Source: Wuchereria bancrofti
Lineage: Eukaryota; Nematoda; Chromadorea; Rhabditida; Onchocercidae
Assembly (NCBI GenBank): GCA_005281725.1
Contig: SSBO01000001.1
Coordinates: 8,756,781 to 8,820,780 of the forward strand
Length of the DNA: 64,000 nt
Reading direction: 5' to 3'
Position 1 is the first letter of the stretch; the number at the start of each line of letters is the position of its first letter. The translations under genes were made by a program, and so were the position numbers. This document shows, one piece after another, positions 1 through 11,837 of the stretch. The notes beneath the pieces are model-generated. The model was not told the origin of the DNA. It did no database searches and was given only the letters and a program-made list of their open reading frames with translations.

Positions 1-1379
1 AACTGTCAAGTTCTATTGGAACTCTATTCTCTTTCGTTCACTAAGATTGCGTTTACTCACGATTTCAGGCAACATTTTCTTAATTTTCGTATTAATAGAA
101 TGAACTGTAATTGCTAAATTTTTTTGTAAATATATTACAAAAAAAAGAAATTGCGCATCCAACACCGCCAGATCATTTTAAGTCTTTGCAAGTTATGGAC
201 AGATTTTCTTTTTTATGTGGATCCTACCACTAATAATTTGATTGATTGTAAAATAACCATGTGGATAATTTTTTTGTTTTTTAATGGTCATAATGCAACG
301 AAGACTGTGATCTTGATTCGAAACATCAATCAATTTTCTGGAAGTCATGCAAAATTTTAAGGCTTACCTTGAAATTGTTTAGATGTGAAGAGAAGCTCGA
401 AATAGATCATCATCCCCTTGGAGTTTCTTCGGACGAAGAGGAGTGAATGTATACTGTATTCTTGGTTTAACCTGTGTTCTTGTATTTAACATTTTTATGA
501 TGTTTGCTGTTCGCTGTTATCTTAGTGCAGTTGTAGAAATATTCTGAGATGACTGTTTTTCGGACTGCTACCAAATCAATGTTAGAAATCTAAAAATTGC
601 AAGCACCTGCACTAAATATATCCGATACCAGAAAAAAAAAATTGTTTCACATATGTACGAAAATACCTCACATGAATATTCAAAGAAAATTGAAACTTAA
701 TGCTGTTTTTTTCTTATAAATAATGTTAGATCTCCTGATAAAGCAATTCAACAGTATCGGTAGCTAAAGAATATAAAATTAGAATTAAAAAATAATTTTA
801 TGAGTGTTTATAAAATTCCAACTTCAGAAATCAGTTTGAACTAAATCCTAGACGCAAATCTGGCTTTTTCGATCTTTTCCAATAAGCTTCCAGTTGATCG
901 CTGGAACCTTTTTTTTTTTGTTCTATATTAAAGAAATTCTTCATGCACTTTAAATTTAATTTGGAAATATCTGTCCTGATTTGAAGTATTGAGATCAATA
1001 GGCATAAAAGAACACAGAAACCTATTAAATTTTACTACTGCGACAATAATTGATATCTCTCCAACAATTATCAACATTGAGTAAAGAGAAATGACCAATA
1101 CCTGGTATCTTTTTCCAAGTACATTTTTCTTACATGAAATGAAGAGGTATAGGCATCTTCTCTTCCCATATGATCAACCCTTTAGCACTTTATTTATCCT
1201 TCGTTAATTAGAGCAGCATATGCTCTTAGGCATGAAGTTGCACAGCTGCCTTCCTTTGTGCGGCCATAAATCCAGGTTATATTCTTTCGAACACAATACA
1301 CATTTACATTTTAAACATTCTTAAAATTATAAATTATCGATGTTGTTGCTCTCTTCTGCTTGACTTATCGAGTATGTTT
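1..1379. other. AT-rich non-coding stretch
   Basis: I see no supportable gene. The few short open frames have biased, low-complexity composition and no plausible splice context. The strand is rich in A and T runs, as in the other intergenic parts of this window. Confidence 0.6.
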
Positions 1380-1730
1380 CTACCTGTAGCAGTTGCAATT
1401 TCCTTGAACGAGTTTATGAACTAGCCTGGCTAGTTCTGTAATGCTGCTAGTCTCTATTAGTAGCACCGGCACTTCAGGTTCTTCTTTCTTGTCATCTGGC
1501 AAAGAGATAACTTTGTTCCGGATGGCCAATCATTAGCATTATCATCACTGTTAGACAGAAGAGCCCACTCTACTTTTTCAATAATTGCGGCTCCTGATCT
1601 CTCCTCTATTTCTACGGGGAATTTCGCTCTTTTATTTCTTCAATCTCCTCTTTGTCTTCTCCAAGTGAGTCATCAACGAAATTTCAAGATGAAAAGAATA
1701 CACTTTACAGTCTTATTTTAAATTTGAAAC
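1380..1730 (-). pseudogene. Decayed coding-like fragment, possibly retroelement
   Basis: Read on the minus strand, this stretch is less AT-rich than its surroundings and gives protein-like runs in changing frames, such as EEIEEIKERNSP, VEIEERSGAAIIEKVEWALL and, after a frameshift, PVLLIETSSITELARLVHKL. The last run loosely resembles the linker between RNase H and integrase in BEL/Pao polyproteins, where a serine/threonine-rich start leads into an amphipathic helix. Stops and frame changes mean it cannot be expressed as one protein. The assignment to BEL/Pao is an inference; it could instead be the relic of an unrelated gene. Confidence 0.3.
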
Positions 1731-3479
1731 ACTTTCTGCAACCACCACTTCACAGCTAATCAATTTATGACAATTGTAAATCAAAAAAACAAAGATAAAG
1801 TGACCTGAATCGTTTCGCTCAATTTCGCTGAATGTAAAAAACATTATAGGTTCCTTTTTTTCAGAAAGTCGAAAACAACGTGAATTCCAGTTCATCCGGA
1901 TTTCTATAAAATTAGCAGATTTACGGAATATTTACATAAAAGCACATGGTAGAACTATCAGTTACTGATGTTAAAACAATGTGAAATTATGCGTTCCAAT
2001 TTACTTAAAATTGGTTATTATACTATTTATGCCAAACATCAAATTCATCGCATTTTTTTCTGATCTAATCATATTTAAAACAATGACGAAAATCAACATT
2101 TATGAAAACATTTCCTTCCTAAGTATCATTCTTAAAGATTAAAAAAATATATTAAAGATTAGAAAATCTAAGAAGATATGCAAATATCTTAATGTATATA
2201 AAGACTGTTTCATCTTTCTGTTATCTATAGAGAATGTTATTTGCTTTTCTAATCTTTAATACATCCAAATCCTCATATTATGCATATCTTCACTACCTTT
2301 CTGTAAAAAAAAATTTCTCGTTTCGGTTACATACCTGAACAGCATTTAACAACTGCTCATTGAAATCAGTTTGATTCATCTGTTAAAGAATAAAAACAAT
2401 GAATTAGCATCAAAGTGTAAACTTAACTTATGATACTTAATATGGGATAAAAAAAAATTGGAACAGATATTACATATCACTAACAATTCATATAACTTGA
2501 TGCGCTTACAAAAAAAATTATTAAATCATTAGTTGGCGAACTTATTTCGCTTCACTTTCATCTCTTCAATGTGAGTTATATTCGAAAGAAAAAAATCTTC
2601 TGTGAACAATAATGGCTACTTATGAGTGCTACGCTATGTATCTAAAATTACGAGTCAATTCCCAGAAGCTTTGAATATATTTTGAAATTTGATTCGTTAA
2701 AATTCAATTAAAACTTCACAGTTTGTGTAAAACTGAAAATATTTGATAAGATTAAAACACTGATATGTAAGGAGTAAATCAGCGGCGTTAATTATTAAAT
2801 GGATTCGCTATGAACAAAAAGCATTTTCTTTTTTTTCTTTGTAATTTTTTTTTTCGCTGTATAAATGAATTGTTTTTTCTCTATAAATGAAGAAAGTCAA
2901 GCGTTTATTATAAATTTGCAAAAATTACCTTTTAATGCAACTGTTATTCAATATGTTATTAAAGTATCAGTACGTTTCGATTCTATTTCCGCGAAATTTT
3001 TTTGGTTCGCTTTAGCTGAAATTGCTATCGTATAAGAAAACGAGAAGTGAAAATATACATAGGACATATGTATAAACGGATACTTAATTACAATGCGTTA
3101 GCACGTGACATACCAGGCTTCAGTGATCATTTCAAATTTGCAGTGTGTCTTTTTTTGGATGTAAAATTTTATTCCATCAAATTTCAAATATCAAATTTTG
3201 ATTTACATCGATAAGCACAAGAAAACTTGCAAATTTTTTAAACTTATTTGTATACTGAAATATGCAATGATATCTTCAACATTTATTCCAAATTATTACT
3301 TATCATGAAGTTACCATTGCCTTCAATAATTATGAATTGGTATCTAAACTCGAATATTTATTTGTTTTGTTTGTCAATTTGAATAGCTTACGTCAACAAA
3401 AAAATATCTTACAACAATTTGTTATTTTTCAATGTTATTTGAAACTCTTCAAATATCCATTGCAATTCATAAAGAATTT
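1731..3479. other. AT-rich non-coding stretch
   Basis: No gene is supportable here. Around 2,150-2,290 short A/T-rich segments recur in inverted order (for example TTAAAGATTAGAAAA near 2,152 and its complement near 2,247), which may be the remains of a small foldback element. Confidence 0.5.
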
Positions 3480-3660
3480 ACGGTAGAAATATAAGATTAG
3501 AAACAAAGAGTTTAAGCTACAAACATTATTGGAAACAACATAAAGGATCTACAGTAAAAACATAACATTGGGAACAAAGAAGTATAAACATGATTAGAAC
3601 AAAGACTTTAATGTGCAAGCATTATTTGCGAAGGGTTCATCGAACATATTTTGTGATATT
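3480..3660 (+). repeat. Diverged repeat also present inverted near 7,010-7,070
   Basis: The segment contains three loosely similar units starting near 3,481, 3,552 and 3,580, each of the form (A)GTA-AAACATAA...GAACAAAGA. The stretch around 3,600-3,655 resembles the reverse complement of 7,010-7,070, which lies beside the gag relic of the first retroelement. It may be terminal or flanking sequence of that element, but similarity is too patchy to draw LTR borders. Confidence 0.3.
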
Positions 3661-3896
3661 AAAATCCGCTACACTCCCAACGGCGAAATTTAAAGGGGGG
3701 TTTCGGATAGAGGATTTATTCTTCGTTTTTGTTGTTTGTTTTAGCCTTGTTTTAGCCTTCTGGTCGATTGAGCTATGGGTTCCTCTTGTTCATTGTATCC
3801 TTCAATATTGCTGTTTTATCCTATGTTTCTTCTTTCTAAATTTCCAAAGGTTTAGAAAAAATAATTTGATAGGCATTGTACTTGTAATTAGGGATC

Positions 3897-5470
3897 CTAA
3901 GAGATCACATTGAGAAGCCAGGAAAATATTGTTCTTTTTATTGGTTCTTGGTCATTCCAAGGTTTTAGGGTTATTTGAATTATGTCTGTATCGGGTTCCA
4001 AATGATACCAAGGATCTTCTGAAACTCGTTTATTTCTGCTCGATCCTTTCAGGATTCTTAGAATTGAATTCTTAATTGTTTGGTAAGAATTTCTTAACAT
4101 TTATTGAGACATCGTTAAAGATCATTTCTTGATATTTCAGCAGAGCCTCATCGGTACACTTGGTTGATACTATAATGTTGTCGACATAGAGAATTTTTCT
4201 GATCTCATTGGCGAGCTCATTGCCGTAATTTTCCAAATGATAGTTAAATGTAGCCGATGATAAGAATGGTGAAGATATTACTCCAAATGGCACAGTTTAA
4301 ATCGATAATGTTCACTATTATCTTCTGCCACTTGTCCTTTTATATCCTTTAATCAAAGGAATCGTATGCAGTTTCTTTCTGTTGGAATACTCTAACTGTG
4401 AAAATCCCTTTTTCATTGTCTGTTACTGTCACAATTTCCATCATTCGGAAACAAAGCAGTACTCCTACTAGATCGGGAAGAGTTATAGGTCCCCGATATA
4501 ATACGTCATTCAGATTCTTTCTTCCTTTTTGGTGTGAGGATGTATCATAAACGACCCTAAGTTTAGTTGTATCCTTGTTTGGAGTTATAACTTCATGGTG
4601 AGGTAAATAATGTAATACCAACTCTAGCTGATCGCGAATCGTTTATATTTGAGAAGTAAAAATTCATCGTTCTGAAATCGTTTAATTAAAGATCCTAAGC
4701 GACCAAAACATAATCCGAAATTGTCGTTCAACTTGCTGGATTCTTCCCATGGCCAAGCAACTTGGTATTTGCCACTGTTTTTGCGATATTTTTTTTGAAC
4801 TTTTCTAAAATTTGTCCGTCATCCTGTAGATTAGGTTGTTCTTGTATTCCTACAAATCCCAACTTCTAGAATCGATCAATCTCTGGAATGTCAATATTAA
4901 TATGTAACGGTGGTCTGATCCTCATTCTGAACGGAACAATATGTGCTCTTTGTTATCATCTTGTTGAGGTGATTACCACGCTGGCGATTACCATGCTTGT
5001 CTATATATCCACTTCCAGCAATCATAGGGCTGACAATTATGTTAGTTAAAGAAAACCTGAATTTAAAAAAACACAGTTGAAATATATATATTAACAGAAA
5101 AAAGTTTCTCTAAAGAGATAAACTTGAAGAAATAGTTAACTCCGATAATTAGCTCAGGCTGTTTCCAACTGCTAATTTTTTCTATTAACGAAACAGAGTT
5201 AAAATATCTGATACATTGTCTCTGATGCATATTACCCTTATTTTGTTTGTTAAATAGTATTACTATAGCTACAGGGTATAATATCTGCTTCTATAGTTTT
5301 TATTCCAATTCGCACTTTGACATAAAGCGATGTTGAGGATTCCTATTGCCAAACCCTGCAAATTTCACTTACTCGTAATCAATATCTTCTAGATTTAATC
5401 TTTTTGCTAGTTTCTTCGAGACACGTGTTGCTTGAATAGCACTATCGAATAAAACGACTTTATTTGAAAC
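3897..5470 (-). pseudogene. Broken BEL/Pao protease and reverse transcriptase
   Basis: A protease-like piece near 5,470-5,370 reads VVLFDSAIQATRVSKKLAK, with a DSA at the place of the aspartic protease motif. RT pieces follow. At 4,621-4,349 the frame reads KLRVVYDTSSHQKGRKNLND and then TVTDNEKGIF in place of the usual DVEKAF of motif A. At 4,293-4,072 it reads [10 protein letters not shown] and ILYVDNII, the YVDN form of the catalytic motif that also occurs in the plus-strand element. At 4,100-3,897 a connection segment includes LEPDTDIIQITLKPW. Frameshifts separate every block. Confidence 0.75.
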
Positions 5471-5529
5471 CTCATGCATATCTAAATTAATTCAACTTCT
5501 TTACTAAAAAGCAAAAAAAAACTTTCCTT

Positions 5530-6890
5530 TTATTTCGTCTTGAATGTTTTATTAATGGATTGATTATTGGATTGAATGAACTTTTTCGTTCTGTATCTTC
5601 TTTGGCCTAACTGATTGTGTTTGATCGTTATACTTAGTGTTATATTGTGATAACTTTTACAGTAGAAATATATACGTTTTCTTGTCTTGCAATTGATTGT
5701 GGTATGTCCTGGTTGAAGGCAGTTTAGACAGGCATTGTTTTCTTTCAGTCGTTGCATTCTTTGTTCTACTTTAGGATATGTTTGGCATTCATTATTATCC
5801 CATTGGTTCTTATTGCAAAAGGCACAAGGTCTTTGGGTTTTGTTAATCTTCGTATTAGCTTTTGCATATGTTTTCAGCGTTCTTATAGTTAGAGCCGAAG
5901 TTTCTTCTTAAAACGGACTAATCGTTGATTAGTCCGTGAACCAATTTTACTTTTAGTTACCTTTTTCTCTTTCATGATGACAAAGAATTGGCTTCTCGTA
6001 ACTTCGTTTCTTCGGATCAGTTTTGCTAAAAATTGTTTTAGCTTAGCTACTGACCATATTTCTAGTTTCCTCCTTTTGTTGATATACTCTGTCCAGAATC
6101 CGAGCAGTTTATTTTCAATGATAATTTTAAACTGGGTTGTTAGAGATTTTCACCCATTGCTTCAACTTGTCGAATTATTTCTTCAGTAGCTTCGACTATT
6201 ATCTTCCACTCTCGATCATTTTTCTTAATGGAATATAAAGCAATTTTTTAATGATGTGTATTGCCCAAATTTTCCAATAAGGATTTTCCGTTCCGTATTA
6301 CATCATAATTTTCTGGGGTTATATCATAATCCCTAGTGGCCAACAAGGCATCTCCCTTTAGACATGCAACTAAATAATTTAATTTTTGGATGTCTGGTAT
6401 GTTTTGAAAATAGACTGCAGCTTTAATGCTACTCAGAATCCTCTCCACAGTTTAGGATAAGTTAACCGTTAGATGGTTGCTCCTTTATTTCGCCTTCTTT
6501 AAGGCGTTGGATATTAACTCTGAGTCACTCATATACATACTTATGGTTATGATGACTTCTGTACCTTCATTTATTAAGTTTAAAATATCTTTCTTATCTT
6601 CGATCATTTGGGCATATTTGTCTTCTTATTGTTTATTCATTGCTGGAACCTGTTGTATGTATTGGATCCAATTAGTATTAACTGTTTCAAGTGCGCCAAC
6701 ATGCAGCTTGAGAAGCATTATTTTTTCTTCAATAATTCCTTTTCGAGCCTCGTGCTGTTGATGGGTTTCTTCTCTTGTCTGCATTTGGTCCAACTGTATC
6801 AGATTCATTCCCTTTACTTCGAGAAGAATTTGTACTTTTCCTTTGCCAGTTGTGCATTTTTAATTATAGTAGACATATCGTGACACCAAT
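5530..6890 (-). pseudogene. Broken BEL/Pao gag with CCHC zinc knuckle
   Basis: Minus-strand pieces at 6,808-6,626 (a coiled-coil-like start), 6,448-6,248 (VYFQNIPDIQKLNYLVACL, the gag signature in which an 'IPDIQK' core precedes a conserved 'LKGDA') and 5,757-5,530 (CLNCLQPGHTTINC, a CX2CX4HX4C nucleic-acid-binding knuckle) lie in order in different frames. Gag would form the particle that packages element RNA. Stops separate all three pieces, so it is a relic. A perfect 11-bp hairpin lies between the second and third pieces. Confidence 0.75.
5913..5937. repeat. Perfect 11-bp hairpin in gag relic
   Basis: The arms ACGGACTAATC and GATTAGTCCGT are exact reverse complements around a 3-nt loop. 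It sits between the gag core and the zinc knuckle of the minus-strand BEL/Pao relic. A function is not evident. Confidence 0.6.
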
Positions 6891-7119
6891 TTTGTAGTTC
6901 AGTTCATTAATTTGGGAGATTTGACAGTCGAGTCTTGGTAAGGGGTAATTGATGTTGCAGATTTTTAATATCCGGAACTTTAAAATATTCTATTAGAGTA
7001 GAAAATAAGGTAAAAAATATGTTCTATGAATCCTTTGCAAAATGTTTATACCTTAAACTCTTGTGACAAATAATGACATTTCTGCGAACCTTTTCGCTCT
7101 ACGATTCTGCAATAAGCTC

Positions 7120-7882
7120 TGTCGTGAAACTTGGGGTTCAGTCTGAATCCCCAAGTTTTGGCTTAGAATCGAACGGGACTTTCGTATGCTTTCCTTGTTT
7201 GTTATTGAGATTGGTATAGACGAATGTGTTGAACGAAAGGTCTTTTATAACGATTTTATTCGCTAACAACCACAATATATAGATATTAATCTATAGCAGC
7301 AATATGATAATTTCGTAGTGTATCTACGAATGAGATGACGAAAATTGATGGCTTGATGAGGAATTTAATGGAATTAAATGAATTTTGGGTAAGAGAGAGC
7401 AGCCGAACTGTAGCTTACTGGTTAAAAAAGCTGGTGAAGGCAAAGGGTTTAAATCCTTATATAGTAGGCACTGACTTGCAACAAGAGCATGATTATTGAG
7501 TAAGGAGCCTTTAGATGATCTTCACTCTTTATATAGTAAGAGATAAGGGTTTTAATATTGTAGCTTCTCAAAGGATGATTATCAGCTTAGAAGATCTTTA
7601 CGATATTTCGACATTGCAAGCAAATTTAATTTGAAACAAAGGAGTAGTTTTTAATATTTAAACAATGCATATAACATTTGTTAACTACTGAAATTTTCTA
7701 GACAAACAGATAGATTCAGCTACAATGGGAAGATGAATGTTAGAATAATGATTGCTTACATGGTGTATAATTTGAAACAGTTTTACATTTCTAATGTTCA
7801 ATTAAAACAAATTTTAGTATTATGGATTAATACAATTTTATTTGATATATTTTGTAAGTTATTTGGAGGTTCGAGATTACGA
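7120..7882 (-). repeat. BEL/Pao LTR (copy A), minus orientation
   Basis: This is about 760 bp. It starts on the plus strand with TGTCGTGAAA and aligns along its length with the LTR at 57,976-58,712, including shared blocks such as GAGAGCAGCCGAACTGTAG and a TATA-like TTTATATAGT. The far end (GGTGACA in the other copy) is missing here. It is followed at 7,883-8,097 by the tail of a minus-strand pol gene, so it is a 3' LTR. Confidence 0.75.
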
Positions 7883-8097
7883 AGCAGTTGGATACTTTAA
7901 AGATAGTTCGGTATCTTTGTTTGATTGCGTCGGTTTATGGCATTTCTAGTTCGTCGAGCGATAGATTCTTGTTCATCGACATTTTGAATTGATTTGACTT
8001 TGATTTCCAGTGAGTACAGCATATTCATCGGTCTGTTGAGAATTTTTCCTTGTGGTAATTCTATTGAGACTCTTCTTACTTCTCCATCCTTTCCTCT
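7883..8097 (-). pseudogene. Tail of BEL/Pao pol (integrase C-terminus)
   Basis: This short piece matches the pol 3' end at 58,738-58,960, including the stretch that encodes SIELPQGKILNRPVN in the better copy. It carries indels relative to that copy and ends abruptly at about 8,097, where plus-oriented LTR sequence begins. Confidence 0.65.
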
Positions 8098-8100
8098 TCA

Positions 8101-8722
8101 AAAGCAATCATTATTTTCAACACTCATCTTCCCATTGTAGTTGAGCTTATATGCTTGTCTAGACATTTCCACCTGATAACAAAGAGTATGTGCATTGTTG
8201 AATATGTTAAAAATTACTCCTTTGTTCGAAATCAAATTTGCTTGCAATGTCGAAATATTGTAAAGGTCTTCTAAACTGATAGTCATCCTTTGGGAAGCTA
8301 CAATATTAAAACCAATCTCTTACTATATAAAGGGCAAAGATCATCTGATAGCTCTTTACTCAATAATCATGCTGTTGTTGCAAGCCAGTGCCCAATATAT
8401 AAGGATTTAAATCCTTTGTCTCAGGCAATTTTTTCCTTACCAGTAAGCTACAATTCGGCTGCTCTCTCTCACTCAAAATTCAGTTCATTTCCCCATCAAT
8501 TTATTCATTTATCCATTTTCTTCATCTTATTCGTAGATACTCTATGAAATTATCGATATTGTTGCTATAGATTAATATCTATATATTGTGGTTGCTGGCG
8601 AATAAAATCGTTACAACAGACCTATCATTCAACATTCATCTACACCAACCACAATAACAAACAAGGAAGGCCTTTGAGCATACGAAAGTTATATTCAAAC
8701 TGAACCTCAACTTTCACAATTA
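8101..8722 (+). repeat. Truncated BEL/Pao 5' LTR (copy B), plus orientation
   Basis: This is the reverse complement of most of LTR copy A: the AGATTAATATCTATATATTG, TACTATATAAAG and GCTGCTCTCTC blocks appear in mirrored order. About 120 bp of the LTR start is lacking. Its right end, CTTTCACAATTA, corresponds to the TTTCACGACA end of intact copies. It is followed by a primer-binding-like TTTTGGTGCCATGAACTGGG and then by gag, so it is a 5' LTR. Confidence 0.7.
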
Positions 8723-8748
8723 TTTTTTGGTGCCATGAACTGGGAAAT

Positions 8749-9340
8749 ATGCCTGAAAGTATAACTAAAGAAAGCGAAATACCAAAATCGAGAATTCGAG
8801 AACTTCTTACCGAAACAGACGAACTCGAGTCAAACACTTTCGCGAGAGGAATTCAAGCAACAATACAAAATCAAATCGCGAATCGTCAAAGAGATCACAC
8901 ATCTCGAATATTATGCTGGGTTGCTCGAAGCAGCCAATCAAAAATGGTTGGATATCATTCAGAGCTTGACAATTACGACGAAGAGAAAGGAAGAAGAGGC
9001 GAAATATGCCAATATGGTCGATGATCCACAAGGTATTTTAAGCTTGTTTAGAACAAGAGAAACTATTATAACCCTTAAAATATATAGTGATGAATATTGC
9101 TTGGTACTTCAACATTTAAATCAAGAATATACCAGAGAATCATTTTCAAAAAATAGTATGATTTTCATAAATCAAGCGGAGATAAAACTCCCACAATTAC
9201 TACTAATAACATTTAGTGGGGATCCAAAATTGTGGAGGTGTAGTTTCAAGGCGGCAGTTCATGAGCAAAACATCCCAGATATTCAGAAGTTGAACTACTT
9301 GATATTGTTGGCAAATAGGCCGAAAGTATTAATACAGTAA
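8749..9340 (+). pseudogene. Frameshifted BEL/Pao gag
   Basis: The first frame starts at 8,749 (MPESITKESEIPKSR...) just after the primer-binding-like site and is continued in another frame from about 8,905 (GLLEAANQKWLDIIQSL). The second part includes ITFSGDPKLWR and VHEQNIPDIQKLNYL, the gag core signature of the family. A stop follows at 9,340, and the zinc knuckle, the protease and the start of RT are deleted. Confidence 0.75.
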
Positions 9341-9559
9341 CTAAGAATCAAGGGAGGGCGCTAACAAAGGAGTCAAACTAACAGGCAACCAGATAATAAA
9401 AATGCAATTTGACAATGTGGATATTTGACCTCAACAAAAAGCCATTCTAAGCGGTATAGCAGGGCAATTTCTTTTTATGGATATTACAACGGATCGACGA
9501 ATTGGGAGGCAGTGGTATTAGGACAATAACAGGACGACGCGTGCATAGGATCCCAATCT

Positions 9560-11014
9560 TTGCGGAGTATTGCTAAGATTTCAGGTAATGGAAAACGTCA
9601 TTGTATCAGACGTAGAAAAGGCTTTTTTACAGTTGGAATTAAAATGGGCTGATAGAAATTGCACGAGATTTTTATGGCTACAAAACATAGAAAACCCAAT
9701 GGAAATCAACAACGTCAAGTGCTACCAATTCAAGAGAGACCTTTTGGAATAATATCATCACCATTTCTACTTTCCGCAACTCTGAATCATCATTTAGAAA
9801 TCAACGAGAGTGATATAGCTAAAGAAATTAAGAACTTATACGTAGACAACGTTTTGATATCATCAGCCACAAAAGAAGAAACCTTGAAGAAATACCAAGA
9901 AGTGAAACAAGTATTTAGTGAAGCAGCTATAAATATTCGAGGATTCTTATCCAATAATAAAGAGTTCAACGCTTATGTACCGAAAGATGACAAGTTTAAA
10001 AATGAAAAGATTAAAATTCTTGGGATTACCACAACGACACAATCACACTAGAGCTCAAATCCTAGAAAGAAAAGGAAATAACTAAAAGAAACGTTCTACA
10101 ATTTATAGCGTCTCAATACGACCTCCTGGGACTAATTGTACCAATAAACATCAAATTGAAATTATTTCTTCAAAATCTCTGGAAAAAGAAGTATTCGTGG
10201 GATAAGCCGTTAGAAAAGGAAGATGTAGCAAAGTGGCAATCCCTTATTGAAGAATAGCCACAATTTATCAAAAACATTCCCCGAAAAACTATGGACACAA
10301 ACGACGGTTTTACAATGCACGTGTTTACAGACGCCTCAGCTATTGCTTATTCAGCAGTAGTTTATATATCAACCAACGACGGCAATGAAAAAAAAACATC
10401 GTTAAGATTTTCAAAAGACTCGCTCCAGTAAAAGTTATTACGATACCGCGACTTGAATTGATGGGTGCTTTAATTGGAGTAAGAGCAGCGACGTTTGTTA
10501 AGAAGCAATTAGAATTAGAAGGAATCCCAACAATCCTCTGGTTTGTTGGAATCCCAACAAAATGTATCTTACATTGGATACTAAATCGTACGAAATTGCA
10601 GCCAAAATTTATACAGAATCGAGTAGAAGAAATAAGGAAATCAAAGTTTTCCTTTCGATATATACCTAGTGAAACCAATCCAGCAGATATAGCAACAGGA
10701 GGAATTAAGCCAGAAGATTTAAAATACCAGAAATTGTGGTGGAATGGGCCACATTGGTTAAATGAAGACGAAAAAAGTTGGCCAAATTGGACTTATCAAA
10801 ATTTAGACGACAATATAGACGATGAAAAAGCTCGAGAAGTTGTAGTGGAAGCAATTACAAACCAAAATGGTGACAATTCCTATCAGATAATTAATATCAA
10901 TCACTTTAGCAAATGGATGCGATTAGTAAGAACAATTATCTGGTCGCTAAGATTCATCAAACGAATCACGAAAAATAGAGTGAAATGGATTGAACTATTA
11001 TCGGATGTTGGCAA
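9560..11014 (+). pseudogene. Broken BEL/Pao RT and RNase H
   Basis: RT motif A is intact in spelling (SDVEKAFLQLEL at about 9,606-9,641). After a frameshift come RPFGIISSPF and LYVDNVLI, the YVDN catalytic motif. The connection ([19 protein letters not shown]) leads to RNase H with HVFTDASAIAYSA near 10,320. From 10,458 come RVEEIRKSKFSFRYIPSE and NPADIATGG. A short tandem duplication of GGAATCCCAACAA-type sequence at about 10,521-10,560 destroys the usual LWSDS motif. The sequence breaks off in the linker before integrase. Confidence 0.75.
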
Positions 11015-11030
11015 NTTGGGATCCGAATTC
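11015..11030. other. Ambiguous base and GGATCCGAATTC at element end
   Basis: Base 11,015 is N, the only ambiguous base in the window. Four bases later lie fused BamHI and EcoRI sites (11,019-11,030). Retroelement similarity stops at this point. The coincidence fits a cloning or scaffold join but could be chance. Confidence 0.5.
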
Positions 11031-11837
11031 GTTTCCAATCGTTCGTTGCTTGCTGCAGCTGACTGACTCACTGGATATGCAATTTTCCCGAAGAAATTAA
11101 ATAATCGAAATATTTTATTGGATTGTTTGATTCAAAAATTTTCCGATCATTTCCTTACTTTGTGTAATGTTTAACAATTATTAGCAAAATTTGCTATTTT
11201 CTTCAATTCGTTGTTTCTAAACATTTAGTTGTTTATGCGACCGATCCTTCATGATCAATCGAAAATTAGTAAAATCTAGAAATTATTAGTGAAATGGCTG
11301 ATCTTTGACTTATACATAATCTCTGAAATTTTTTGCTAAATGACATGATCACATGATTAGTACTGATGCAGTTTAATTTTTTTTTTTTTTGAATTGTTAG
11401 TTGAAGATGAGTTTTATTCATGTGCCTTTTTTATTAATGTGCGGAGAATAAGAGTAATTTTCACGACATGTAGCCTGAGGAATCCGCATGTGAAGAGACA
11501 AAAGCAGATCATTTGCTTGAACATTATTTATTACCTGAGCATTATTCAATAGTTGAATACTATTTATTCTCCTTCTTCCAGTGAAAGGGACAATTGCGCC
11601 ATTTTTTCTTTTTATGTACATTTTGCACATCATAACAAAGATTTATTTAGTAACGAACTAAAAAACATAATTGTCTATTGATATGAAGAGCATCAAATGT
11701 CGGATCTCTGTTTCATTATACTGAGTAAATATTGGAGAAAAGAAAAATTTGTTCAACATGTTAAAGGTTAAACTTGCTTTCTTATAATAAATGGAAAACA
11801 ATTTTTTGCATATTGAATTTAAGTCAGTAGATTAGTT
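11031..11837. other. Intergenic; weak minus-strand open frame
   Basis: The only candidate is a 71-codon minus-strand frame (11,633-11,418) that reads like ordinary protein (KRKNGAIVPFTGRRRIN) and is followed by AATAAA in the minus sense. It also contains a possible short GT-AG intron. No family is recognised and no neighbouring exon is evident, so I do not call it a gene. Confidence 0.3.

Larger units (their letters stand above)
3890..6900 (-). mobile_element. Degenerate BEL/Pao LTR retrotransposon, gag to RT
   Basis: On the minus strand from high to low coordinates the order is gag, CCHC zinc knuckle, aspartic protease and reverse transcriptase, the order expected of a BEL/Pao element. All domains carry stops and frameshifts, so the element is dead. 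It is cut off near 3,890 in the connection between RT and RNase H; no RNase H or integrase follows. A primer-binding-like TTGGTGTC just before the gag start (minus strand, about 6,880-6,895) suggests that an LTR lay at higher coordinates, but I cannot define it. Confidence 0.8.
8101..11018 (+). mobile_element. Degenerate BEL/Pao element, plus strand
   Basis: The order is truncated 5' LTR, primer-binding-like site, gag, a deletion, RT, connection and RNase H, ending at about 11,015 where the only N of the window occurs. There is no integrase or 3' LTR. The family is the same as that of the minus-strand relics, judged from the YVDN motif, the RNase H sequence and the LTR. Frameshifts and stops show that it is inactive. 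Confidence 0.8.
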
